Both the position numbers and the translations under genes were made by a program. DNA of 64,000 bases from Verrucomicrobiales bacterium. Its GTDB lineage: Bacteria > Verrucomicrobiota > Verrucomicrobiia > Verrucomicrobiales > DEV007. The notes below the pieces were generated by a model that searched no databases, was not told where the DNA came from, and saw nothing but the letters and a program-made list of their open reading frames with translations. The stretch spans positions 50,043 through 114,042 of the forward strand of contig JANQVJ010000005.1 in the NCBI GenBank assembly GCA_030730365.1. The letters are read 5' to 3'. This document shows, piece after piece, positions 1-7,804 of this stretch (position 1 is its first letter; every line of letters begins with the position of its first letter).

Positions 1-1
1 C

Positions 2-508
2 GGCACTTCGATGAAGCTCAAGGCCTATGGAACCGGCTTCGAAGGAGTCAAGGAGTTTGATCTGCCGGTCAAAGCCACCTCGACCGAGGCAATCATCGAC
101 CTCGCTGCCCTGAAAACGCCCCCCGGCGAATACACGATCGCTTTTTACGGTAGCGCCGTGGCAAAATATTCTTACAATCCCGACGCCGTGAAGGCCGCCG
201 AAGAACTGAAGAAAAAGGCCGAGGCCGAAGCCGCTGCTGTCGCACTGGAAGCGAAAAAGCTCGCTGGCGATGCCGCCAATGCGCCGACCGAGAAGAAAGC
301 CGAGATGGCCAATGCCGCGAAGATCGCCGCCGAAAAACAGAAGGCCGCCGAAGCGGTCATGGCCAAAGCGGTTGAAAAAATGAAGGTCGTCACTGATGCC
401 GCCGCCCCCAAGGACATCGTCGACATCTACGTCTCCACGCCGATCCGCGTCTCCGTGAAGGCCGCCGAACCTGCTCCGACCGCAGCAGTCACCACAGCAA
501 AGGAATGA
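2..508 (+). CDS. C-terminal part of a larger protein with an Ala/Lys-rich coiled coil (partial at left edge)
   Basis: The reading frame is open to the left edge of the window, so this is the 3' end of a longer gene; the ATG at 11 is probably internal. The visible 168 residues begin with a short beta-rich stretch, continue with about 70 Ala/Lys/Glu-rich residues that should form a coiled coil (about 60-125), and end in an Ala/Pro/Thr-rich tail. The stop overlaps the next start by four bases (ATGA, 505-508), so translation of the two genes is likely coupled. In Planctomycetes and Verrucomicrobia, genes beside cytochrome/WD40 and DUF1501 genes often encode exported proteins with pre-peptidase C-terminal domains. 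That assignment is inferred from context; no motif in the visible part proves it. Confidence 0.6.
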   Translation, partial: GTSMKLKAYGTGFEGVKEFDLPVKATSTEAIIDLAALKTPPGEYTIAFYGSAVAKYSYNPDAVKAAEELKKKAEAEAAAVALEAKKLAGDAANAPTEKKAEMANAAKIAAEKQKAAEAVMAKAVEKMKVVTDAAAPKDIVDIYVSTPIRVSVKAAEPAPTAAVTTAKE

Positions 509-2847
509 TGCTTCACCGGTCAAACATCTCTTCAAGGTCTGTGAAAGTAGCCGTGTTGGCTCTGTCTGGCGTCGTCCTGTCGGCTCAGGCTGCGGAAAAC
601 CCCGATTTCTATCAGGACGTCTTTCCCTTCCTCAAGGCGAACTGCATCGCCTGCCACAACAAAACGACGACCAAGGCCGGGCTGAACATGGAGACGCCCG
701 AGTTGATGGAAAAAGGGGGCGACTCGGGACCGGGTATCGTTCCCGGGAAAAGTGCCGGAAGTCTCATTGTCGAGGCGTCTGTTCACTCGCTGGACATGGA
801 GATGCCGCCGCCGAACAACAAATCCGGTGCGGTGAAGCTGACCGATGCCGAGATCGCCGTCCTCAAGACCTGGATCGATCAGGGCGCCAAGGCCTCGGTT
901 CAACAGGAGCGGCAGGTCACTTGGAAGCCTCTCGCCCCCGGTGTCGATCCTATCTACAGCATCGCCTTGTCAACGGATGGACGTTTCGCCGCCTGCGGGC
1001 GCTCGAATCGCATCCATCTCTACGACCTCGCGACGCGCCAGTTTATCGGCGAGATCGCGGATCCGGCGGAAAAGGCAGGTGGGGCGCATCGTGCGATGGT
1101 GCAGTCGCTCGCCTTCAGCCCCGATGGCACCCGGCTCGCGAGCGGCAGCTATCGCGAGGTGAAAGTGTGGAAGCTCAGTCCGGGCAAAGCCGGTGAGGCC
1201 GCGGCGGCACCCGCTTCCGCGACTCCCGCCGATGACGTTCTCCTTAAAAAGATCGCTGAGGCCGCGAAGGTGGCGGTGGTGAGTCATTCACTCTCACCCG
1301 ACGGCAAACGGATCGTGACCGGTTGCGCTGATGGTTCAGTGCGGGTCTGGGACGTGGCAACGGTGAAGTCCGTCGCCGAGTTGCGCGGCAGTCTCGCCCT
1401 CAGCCGACAGATTGCCGCCTTTGAATGGACCATCGCCCGGGAGACTCTCGAGCAGGCCTTCCAAAAAGCCGAAGTCGCCCGGATCGAAGCGCAGAACAAG
1501 GCCCTCGACGAACTTCTCAAAAAGGCCAACGACGCCATCGTGGAGATGAAGAAGCTCCTCCCCGAAAAGGAGAAGGCGGTGAAGCCGACTCAGGATGAAA
1601 AGGCGGTCGCCCAAAAGGCGGTCGATGAAGTGCTCGCCCTCATTGCCAAAGCTCCTGAAGGCAAAGCCGACGCCGCTCTCGAGAAAAAGCTCAAGGACGC
1701 CCAGGAAAAACTGGCTCCCGTTGCGATGAAAGAGACCTCGGCCCTCGCCGCCGTCTCCGCGACGGAGAACAACATCAAGGATGCCGAAGCCGACGTGAAA
1801 CGCATCACCGATTCAAAGGCGAAAAACACCGAACTCCTCGCCGCCGCCAATGCCGCGACCGAAGCCGCCAAAAAATTGCAGGACAAAGCCACCGCCGACC
1901 TCGCCGCCGCAAAAGAGAGCGTCGCCAAGCCCAAAGGCAAACCGGTCGCCGTGGCTCTCGCGCCCGATGGTCAGAGCGCCGCCACGGTCTTTGACGATGG
2001 CCGCCTCACCGTCTGGGCCGTTGCCACGGGCACACCGGTCGAGGAAGTGGCCGGCACTGTCGCACCAACAGCAGTGCTGACCGCCCGGACCGACGGCCTT
2101 TTCTCAGCGACATTGCCCGACGGCAAGGTCATCACTTCCGCCCCGGCTCAGGTCTGGTCACTCGAACGGACCCTTGGCGGTGAGAAGGATTCGTCTCTCT
2201 TCATCGACCGGGTGAACGCAGTGCGATTCAGTCCCGATGGCAAGCTACTCGCCACCGGCGGGGGTGAACCCTCTCGTAGCGGCGACCTGACCCTTTTTGA
2301 TCTTGCGACCGGCAAGGCCACCGCGAACTGGAAAGACCGGCACGACGATATTGTCATGTGCCTCGACTTTTCACCCGACGGTAAGCTGCTCGCCTCGGGC
2401 GCGGCGGATAAGATCGCCCGCGTCATCGAGATTGCTTCGGGCAAGCAGGTGAATCTTTTCGAAGGGCATACCCATTATGTCATGGGTGTCGCCTTCCGTG
2501 CAGATGGACGGGTCCTCGCGACGGGTGGGGCGGATGGGCTCGTGACCTCGTGGGACATGCTTCTCGGCGAGCGTAAAAAGAAAATCGAAGGCTGGACCAA
2601 AGAAGTCACCTCGCTGCAGTTCATCGGCGCGACGAATCAGATCGTGACCTCGTCGGGTGACAACCGCGTCCGCATCGTGCGCGACGACGGCTCCGAGGTC
2701 CGCACCATCGCCGGTCTCCCCGACTTCATGCAGGCCGCCGCCAGTAATCCAAGCGGCACGACCCTCGTCGGCGGCGGCGAAGACAGCACCCTCCGCGTCT
2801 GGAACGGCGCCGATGGCAAAGAGATCGCCGCCTTTGCCGCAAAGTAA
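505..2847 (+). CDS. Exported planctomycete-type cytochrome c / WD40 protein with internal coiled coil
   Basis: 780 residues. A signal peptide (about 1-30, ending near AQA-AE) is followed by a planctomycete-type cytochrome c domain with one heme site, CIACH, near residue 50, and a conserved MPPP segment that may carry the axial ligand. WD40 repeats begin near residue 140 and are interrupted by a long Ala/Lys/Glu coiled coil at about 312-477. WD40 repeats then resume to the C terminus, with blades marked by SPDGKLLA-type strands. The protein is probably periplasmic and part of the large secreted-enzyme systems typical of Planctomycetes and Verrucomicrobia; the heme may serve electron transfer or be structural. 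The ATGA overlap with the preceding gene fixes the start at 505. The DUF1501 gene follows 181 bases downstream. The family assignment is secure; the biological substrate is unknown. Confidence 0.85.
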   Translation: MMLHRSNISSRSVKVAVLALSGVVLSAQAAENPDFYQDVFPFLKANCIACHNKTTTKAGLNMETPELMEKGGDSGPGIVPGKSAGSLIVEASVHSLDMEMPPPNNKSGAVKLTDAEIAVLKTWIDQGAKASVQQERQVTWKPLAPGVDPIYSIALSTDGRFAACGRSNRIHLYDLATRQFIGEIADPAEKAGGAHRAMVQSLAFSPDGTRLASGSYREVKVWKLSPGKAGEAAAAPASATPADDVLLKKIAEAAKVAVVSHSLSPDGKRIVTGCADGSVRVWDVATVKSVAELRGSLALSRQIAAFEWTIARETLEQAFQKAEVARIEAQNKALDELLKKANDAIVEMKKLLPEKEKAVKPTQDEKAVAQKAVDEVLALIAKAPEGKADAALEKKLKDAQEKLAPVAMKETSALAAVSATENNIKDAEADVKRITDSKAKNTELLAAANAATEAAKKLQDKATADLAAAKESVAKPKGKPVAVALAPDGQSAATVFDDGRLTVWAVATGTPVEEVAGTVAPTAVLTARTDGLFSATLPDGKVITSAPAQVWSLERTLGGEKDSSLFIDRVNAVRFSPDGKLLATGGGEPSRSGDLTLFDLATGKATANWKDRHDDIVMCLDFSPDGKLLASGAADKIARVIEIASGKQVNLFEGHTHYVMGVAFRADGRVLATGGADGLVTSWDMLLGERKKKIEGWTKEVTSLQFIGATNQIVTSSGDNRVRIVRDDGSEVRTIAGLPDFMQAAASNPSGTTLVGGGEDSTLRVWNGADGKEIAAFAAK

Positions 2848-3028
2848 TTCATTTCGACCACACGAAACCTCACCCATCACTCATCCATTTGTGCGGACCC
2901 CGCAAATAGCCACAAATCCCAATACCGGAAGTCCTGACAAAACTCCGATTCTCCAGCACTCCATCATTGCTTTCGCTTCGCTCCAGCTACCCGCTGCGCT
3001 TGTTCCACCACTCCACTCGCCACTCACC

Positions 3029-4441
3029 ATGTCCACGCATCCTTCACCCTTCCGTTGCTCCGGTCCGCTCGACCGCCGCAGTTTCATGCAGATCGGTCTC
3101 ACCGGCATGGCGACCTTGTCGTGGCCGGCCCTGCTGAAGATCCGCGCCGAGAATGCGCTGAAGCCGAACAGTGAGAAAAAGGCCATCATTATGGTGTGGC
3201 TTCCCGGTGGCCAGTCGCACGTCGATACCTACGATCCCAAGCCCGAGATCGGCAGCGAATACCGCGGTCCGTTCAAGACAATCTCCACGAATGTGCCGGG
3301 CATGCAACTGACCGAACTGCTCCCGATGAACGCGAAGATCGCCGACAAGTTCACGATCCTGCGGTCCATGAATCAAAAGGCTGGGGGACACCCTGCCGGC
3401 TCGATGCAGATGCTCTCGGGCGACTCGGACGAACGCGACAAACCCAAGCCGCGCCTCCCTGATTGGATGTCAGTGGCTCATTACCTGCGCGGTCAGGGGG
3501 AAAAGCGCCAAAATCCGCTGCCGAACTACATTGGGGTGAATCCGCCACTGGAATACAACGGCCCCGCCTACCTCGGGGACGCCTACGCGCCTTTCGCGGT
3601 TAGTGACGACCCGAACCGTCCCAATTTCCAGGTGCCGAACATCGGCCTCTCAGATCCGGCGGAGATGAAACGTCTAAGCGATCGTTTAGCCCTGCGCCGC
3701 AGTCTTGACAAGCTGGAGCGTGCTTTTGATAAAGAGGGCGAGCTCGGTGCCCTCGATGAATTTGAATCGCAGGCCATGACCCTGCTCACGAACCCGCAGA
3801 CCCGGGATGCCTTCGACCTTGGCAAAGAAGACGCGGCGACCCGCGATCGTTACGGGCGCAACCGATGGGGACAGCAACTCCTCCTCGCCCGCCGCCTCGT
3901 CGAGTCAGGGGTGGAAATCGTCACCAGCAGTCTCAGCGGACCTCTTTGCGGCCGGGTCGGCAACTGGGATGACCATGCCGTGAACCAGCATCAGTTCGAA
4001 GCCCTGCGTTTCCGCATGCCGAACTATGACCGCGCCGTTTCCGCTCTGATCGAGGACATTTACGCCCGCGGACTCGACAAACGTGTCCTCGTCGTCGTCA
4101 CCGGCGAGTTCGGCCGAACACCGAAGATCAGTTTTGAGCGGAGCACTGGTGCAGGCGACGCGAGTGCGGCCGCGGGCGTTTTGCAGCCAGGCCGTGACCA
4201 CTGGCCCCGTGCCTTTTCCAATATCTGGGCCGGCGGCGGCCTCCAGACCGGAGGCATCATCGGAGCGAGCGACAAACGCGGTGAGGATGTCATCGAGCGT
4301 CCCTGCGGTCCCGGCGATTTTCTCGCAACGATTTATCATCATCTGGGGATTGATTCGTCGAAAATCACTATTGATGACTTTAATGGAAGACCAACCCCTA
4401 TCGTCGATCACGGAAAGCCGATTCCTGAGCTGATTGTGTAA
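3029..4441 (+). CDS. Tat-exported DUF1501 family protein
   Basis: 470 residues from the ATG at 3029. The frame is open further upstream into the preceding gene, but only this start places a Tat signal at the N terminus (DRRSFMQ at about 15-21, then a hydrophobic segment). The body carries DUF1501 hallmarks: a MVWLPGGQSHVDTYDPK segment near residue 55, a WDDH segment in the middle and VVVTGEFGRTPK near residue 355. DUF1501 proteins resemble the sulfatase/alkaline phosphatase fold and are expanded in Planctomycetes and Verrucomicrobia, nearly always next to cytochrome-type DUF1549/DUF1553 or WD40 genes, as here. They are thought to act on sulfated polysaccharides, but biochemical proof is thin. 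No clear Shine-Dalgarno sequence precedes the start. Confidence 0.88.
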   Translation: MSTHPSPFRCSGPLDRRSFMQIGLTGMATLSWPALLKIRAENALKPNSEKKAIIMVWLPGGQSHVDTYDPKPEIGSEYRGPFKTISTNVPGMQLTELLPMNAKIADKFTILRSMNQKAGGHPAGSMQMLSGDSDERDKPKPRLPDWMSVAHYLRGQGEKRQNPLPNYIGVNPPLEYNGPAYLGDAYAPFAVSDDPNRPNFQVPNIGLSDPAEMKRLSDRLALRRSLDKLERAFDKEGELGALDEFESQAMTLLTNPQTRDAFDLGKEDAATRDRYGRNRWGQQLLLARRLVESGVEIVTSSLSGPLCGRVGNWDDHAVNQHQFEALRFRMPNYDRAVSALIEDIYARGLDKRVLVVVTGEFGRTPKISFERSTGAGDASAAAGVLQPGRDHWPRAFSNIWAGGGLQTGGIIGASDKRGEDVIERPCGPGDFLATIYHHLGIDSSKITIDDFNGRPTPIVDHGKPIPELIV

Positions 4442-4560
4442 AAAGTGACTGCCGCTTAGGGGAAGATTCCGGACCTTTCGCGTTGACAAGGCGACATCCG
4501 GGAGAGATGAAAGGTTCGCTTTTCAGAGCCCTCCGGGCGGGGTGTTTTTGTTCAGATTTT

Positions 4561-5133
4561 ATGAAGCTGTCTCGGTTTTTTGTTTCCCTCTTTTGCCTTT
4601 TCTCCGCGCTCGCCTTATCCGTCGGCAGCGCTCGCGCCGAAGAGGTTTACCTTATCCGTGGTGGATTCGACATTTTCTCGTTAGGCATGAACGACATGGC
4701 GAAGGCCCTGCAGGCAAAAGGCGTCAAGGCCAGCGTTAACGGTATCCTCGCCTGGAAAGGCATTGCCGATGACATCATTAAGCGATCCAAGGTCAAAAAG
4801 GGGGTTTCCTATCCGATCATTTTCCTCGGACACTCTCTCGGGGCCGATGCGGCTCCCGAGTTTGCCAATTACCTTGGTGAGAATGGAGTCATCGTTGATC
4901 TGGTGATCGGTTTCGATGCGACGGGTCGTCGTGTTTTTAATAAGGGTGCGAAAAAAGTGATCAACTACCACTCTTCGGCGATGGGCCCCTACGTGGAAGG
5001 CCCCGGGTTCCGGGGAACAATCACTGCGGTTGATGTATCGAAGTTCGGAGCAACCCATTTTACCGTCGAAAAGATTAAAGGGGTGCAAGATCTTGCGTTG
5101 GCGGCAGTGATGTCGCAACTGCGCCGCCGCTAG
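4561..5133 (+). CDS. Exported alpha/beta-hydrolase-like (thioesterase/lipase-like) protein
   Basis: 190 residues from the ATG at 4561. In-frame starts at 4483 and 4507 exist, but 4561 gives a clean signal peptide (charged MKLSR, hydrophobic core, cleavage near ARA-EE). The mature part starts with a beta strand and an RGG turn, then has the nucleophile elbow GHSLG near residue 97, FDA about 28 residues later (possible acid) and THF near residue 162 (possible catalytic His). The order Ser-Asp-His fits the alpha/beta-hydrolase fold. Small exported relatives are usually annotated as lipase or thioesterase-like with no known substrate. It lies 33 bases upstream of the condensation-like gene on the same strand, so the two may be co-transcribed. 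Confidence 0.65.
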   Translation: MKLSRFFVSLFCLFSALALSVGSARAEEVYLIRGGFDIFSLGMNDMAKALQAKGVKASVNGILAWKGIADDIIKRSKVKKGVSYPIIFLGHSLGADAAPEFANYLGENGVIVDLVIGFDATGRRVFNKGAKKVINYHSSAMGPYVEGPGFRGTITAVDVSKFGATHFTVEKIKGVQDLALAAVMSQLRRR

Positions 5134-5166
5134 TCGTGTAAACTGACTGGAAACGAATCCATTCCC

Positions 5167-6528
5167 ATGGAAAAATCTCCCGATAGTTCCGCCGGTAAGG
5201 GCGCAAAGGGGTCGGGAGTGGCGCCACAATTTGCGGGGCGCTTCAATCAGTTCCAGCGCACCATGCTGCAATGGAGTGGTCTTCATCCCTATCATGCGGT
5301 GCATGTTCTGAAAGTGGAGCAACCTCTCTCCGGCGGTCGTTACGAAGAGCGTCTGAATCTCGTGATCGAGCAGTGCGGGCTCGCCGCGCTGTCCCTGGAT
5401 GAAGCGGGTGGAAGCTATCGCTATGACGGAGGCTATCCGGGATTACGCATTCGCGAGGTTGCGGATCAAGGCGACCCGATGGCGGCTCTTGACCGGGAAA
5501 TCATGTGGCAGCTCAATGAGCCGATCGTGAGGGAAGGAGCGTTCACCCCATTTCGCTTTTTCCTGATGAACACCGGGGGGGCTTCCTACCTGGGCATCAC
5601 CTATTTCCATGCCGTCGCCGATGCCGAGGCGATCAGCCGCCTCCTTTTTGCGGTCGCCCGCGCCAGTTTTGCGCCGGAATTGCCGCCTCTGGCGGACGAG
5701 TCGCTATGTCCCGGCCGCATCTCGCCGATGCTGGCGGGAAATCCCTTGCATTTTCTGCATCGCGCCCGGGCAGCCCTGAACAGTTTCCGGGCCATGCGGA
5801 AATCCATCCGGCCGCCCTTGTGCGAGGAGAATGAGTTCAGCACCGCCTACTTCGGAGTCCATTTCGACGAGGAGCAGACCAGAACAGTTATCGCGCGGGC
5901 GAAGGGTTGGGGGCTGACCGTGAATGATCTCTGTATCGCGGCTCTGCTCAAGGCGATTTCGACGAGGGCGAGAGAAGTTCACTGGCATAAGAGTAACCGT
6001 CCGCTCCTTGCGGTCGGTTGTGTGGTGAATGTGCGGCGCGATCTCCCGGAAAAGCGACGTCGGGACTTCGGTCTCTTTCTTGGCTCTTTTGCGGTGACGC
6101 AGGATGTCTCGGGCGAGGTCCCCATGCACGAACTCGCCCGAACTGTGAGGGAGCGAACTCTGGCGGTAAAACGACACAAGCTTTATCTCGCCGCGCCGCT
6201 TGAATTCATGGTTTCCCGCTTCATGTTTGGCCGTATGCCTCTTGAAAAGCAGCGCAATTTTTACCGAAAGACTTACCCCCTCTGGGGCGGGATCACGAAT
6301 ATGAACATGGGCACGCTCCAGGCGGATGAAAATGACCCCCCGATGGTCGATTATTACCGGGCTGTCTCCGTCGGACCGGCGATGCCCATGGTGATCGGGG
6401 TGACCGGTGTCGAGGGAGTTCTGAATCTCGGGATCAGTTACCGTCCGACGGTGCTTTCGGAGGGCGATGTTCGTGGAATCGTTGCCCGTTTCACGGCTCT
6501 GTTGACGGGATCGGAGGAAGCGGCATGA
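5167..6528 (+). CDS. Stand-alone condensation-domain-like acyltransferase
   Basis: 453 residues. The N-terminal half carries HAVAD (His148, Asp152), the HxxxD catalytic motif of the chloramphenicol-acetyltransferase / NRPS-condensation / PapA / wax-ester-synthase superfamily. The usual glycine after the Asp is alanine here. The C-terminal half has condensation-like segments (SVGPAMPM, then LNLGISYRP) in the place where PapA-type enzymes have their second subdomain. No signal peptide or carrier-protein site is present. Such stand-alone proteins esterify or amidate with acyl-CoA or acyl-carrier thioesters; the substrate cannot be read from the sequence. The stop overlaps the next start (ATGA, 6525-6528), so it is coupled with the methyltransferase-like membrane gene. 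It lies 8 kb upstream of the megasynthase with housekeeping genes between, so a link is possible but unproven. Confidence 0.72.
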   Translation: MEKSPDSSAGKGAKGSGVAPQFAGRFNQFQRTMLQWSGLHPYHAVHVLKVEQPLSGGRYEERLNLVIEQCGLAALSLDEAGGSYRYDGGYPGLRIREVADQGDPMAALDREIMWQLNEPIVREGAFTPFRFFLMNTGGASYLGITYFHAVADAEAISRLLFAVARASFAPELPPLADESLCPGRISPMLAGNPLHFLHRARAALNSFRAMRKSIRPPLCEENEFSTAYFGVHFDEEQTRTVIARAKGWGLTVNDLCIAALLKAISTRAREVHWHKSNRPLLAVGCVVNVRRDLPEKRRRDFGLFLGSFAVTQDVSGEVPMHELARTVRERTLAVKRHKLYLAAPLEFMVSRFMFGRMPLEKQRNFYRKTYPLWGGITNMNMGTLQADENDPPMVDYYRAVSVGPAMPMVIGVTGVEGVLNLGISYRPTVLSEGDVRGIVARFTALLTGSEEAA

Positions 6529-7232
6529 GGTCACCAATTTTTCTCATTACCATCGCGATCGTCTTTTTCATTGTTTCCCTCGGATCTGGCGCGGTCGCGG
6601 CCGAGTCTTCTCTCTCCGCGGTCGGACCGGAGTCGATTTCCCCGGGCGAGCTGATGTTGCGCCGGCTCCTCGTTAGCGCCTCGGGCCTGATCTACTGGGG
6701 CGGGGTGATCGTGCAGGCCCGGAGGGTGCGAAAAAAAATCGGCCGAATCCCGAATTTGAAGCCCAAGGGGAGGAAGGAGCGGGTGCTCTGGGTGGGCTGG
6801 ATGATCGTCGTCTTCGGCTGGATCGTGCAGCCCGTTTTCGTGAACGAGACGGCGTTTGTCCCGGCTCTGGCGCATCGGGCGGCTCTGATCAGCGGGGTGG
6901 CGCTCATCGTGCTCGGTTACCTCGCGACGCTCTGGTGTTATGCCGCAATGGGCGCGGCGTGGCGTATCGGGATCGATACAGGTGGCACCTCGTCGCTCGT
7001 CCAGGCGGGACCGTATCGCCTGATTCGGCATCCCATTTACTCTTTCCAGATGGTGATGCTCGTGGGCGCTGCTCTATTACTGCCGACGCTAGCATCGCTC
7101 ATGATCCTCGCGCTGCACTTTATCTGCGCCTCGATTAAGTCGGGTGATGAAGAGGTCCATCTCACGAAAGTCTTTGGCGGGGAATACCGCGAATACATGA
7201 CCCGAAGCGGGCGGTTTTTCCCGCGGATCTGA
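6525..7232 (+). CDS. Isoprenylcysteine carboxyl methyltransferase (ICMT)-like integral membrane protein
   Basis: 235 residues with an N-terminal hydrophobic segment and about four more membrane spans. The C-terminal third carries the ICMT/phospholipid-methyltransferase signature: LIRHPIYSF (RHPxY), a hydrophobic pair, then EE...L...FGGEYREYM...RFFP, the SAM-binding and catalytic region of this family. Bacterial members are thought to methylate small lipophilic carboxylates or phospholipid head groups; the substrate is unknown. The start overlaps the end of the acyltransferase-like gene by four bases, which suggests the two act on the same molecule. The gene ends 9 bases before the convergent lipoprotein gene. 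Confidence 0.75.
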   Translation: MRSPIFLITIAIVFFIVSLGSGAVAAESSLSAVGPESISPGELMLRRLLVSASGLIYWGGVIVQARRVRKKIGRIPNLKPKGRKERVLWVGWMIVVFGWIVQPVFVNETAFVPALAHRAALISGVALIVLGYLATLWCYAAMGAAWRIGIDTGGTSSLVQAGPYRLIRHPIYSFQMVMLVGAALLLPTLASLMILALHFICASIKSGDEEVHLTKVFGGEYREYMTRSGRFFPRI

Positions 7233-7241
7233 TCGGTCTCG

Positions 7242-7670
7242 TCAGGGTCGCTCTGCTCCGCTCGCCACAAAAAGCTCATTTACAATAGGGCGGGTTCCGG
7301 TGACGAGTTCTCCCACGATCCCGGAATCGAGCGAGGGCGCGGCGAGACCGTTCAGTTTGCTGACGAGGTCGCCAAGGAGTGGCCGAACTTTATCCATCCC
7401 GGCCACGTTTTCCGGAACGCTGGACGGGGCTACCGCCCACCCGGCATTGAGGAAGGTGTTGCGTTTTTCAAGAACCTCGAGCAATCGGCCCTCCGCGACG
7501 AGGGCCTCGGCTTCGCGAAGGCGCTTGTCAAACTCGACGAGTTCCGGCCAGGTCACGACGGAGGCGGACTTTCCCTCTTTTTTCCCGCAACCCGAGCAGA
7601 TCAGAATCGCGATGGTCGTGACGAGAATAAGGGAAAAAAGCCGGTGAAGGAGTGACGCGCCTGTTTTCAT
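7242..7670 (-). CDS. Small lipoprotein of unknown function
   Basis: 142 residues from the ATG at 7670. The N terminus is a lipoprotein signal: MKTG, a hydrophobic core, then a lipobox-like ICSGC with the cysteine near residue 26, followed by GKKEGK. A frame extension to 7751 exists but would bury the signal. The mature part is mostly helical (EFDKRLREAEALVAEG and similar) with no motif I recognise. It converges on the ICMT-like gene and is divergent from the helicase gene, with which it shares a 134-base upstream region holding a perfect inverted repeat. Confidence 0.65.
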   Translation of the reverse strand: MKTGASLLHRLFSLILVTTIAILICSGCGKKEGKSASVVTWPELVEFDKRLREAEALVAEGRLLEVLEKRNTFLNAGWAVAPSSVPENVAGMDKVRPLLGDLVSKLNGLAAPSLDSGIVGELVTGTRPIVNELFVASGAERP

Positions 7671-7699
7671 GGAGGTGGACGATAGGAGTGATTGAATTA

Positions 7700-7718
7700 A
7701 ACGCAACGAATTTGCGTT
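7700..7718. promoter_or_regulatory. Perfect 7-bp inverted repeat in a divergent intergenic region (candidate operator)
   Basis: AACGCAA and TTGCGTT are separated by five bases, in the 134-base space between the divergent lipoprotein gene (start 7670) and the helicase gene (start 7805). The position fits a repressor site acting on one or both. It matches neither the E. coli (CTGT-N8-ACAG) nor the Bacillus-type LexA box that I know. Confidence 0.35.
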
Positions 7719-7804
7719 AGTTGTTTTGATCAAATGGGAGTTCTTCTGCACAGGTCCCTTTTCGCCCTTGCTTAGGCCGGTGTTTCAGTGAAAGGCTGAG
7801 AACC

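Noticed and set aside
2657..3028. In-frame extension of the DUF1501 gene into the cytochrome/WD40 gene
   Set aside because: It would place 124 low-complexity residues before the Tat signal; the ATG at 3029 places the signal correctly.
4528..4549. GCCC-TCC-GGGC hairpin followed by five T, as a terminator for the DUF1501 gene
   Set aside because: The stem is only four base pairs and the T-run starts six bases after it, so it is too weak to call.
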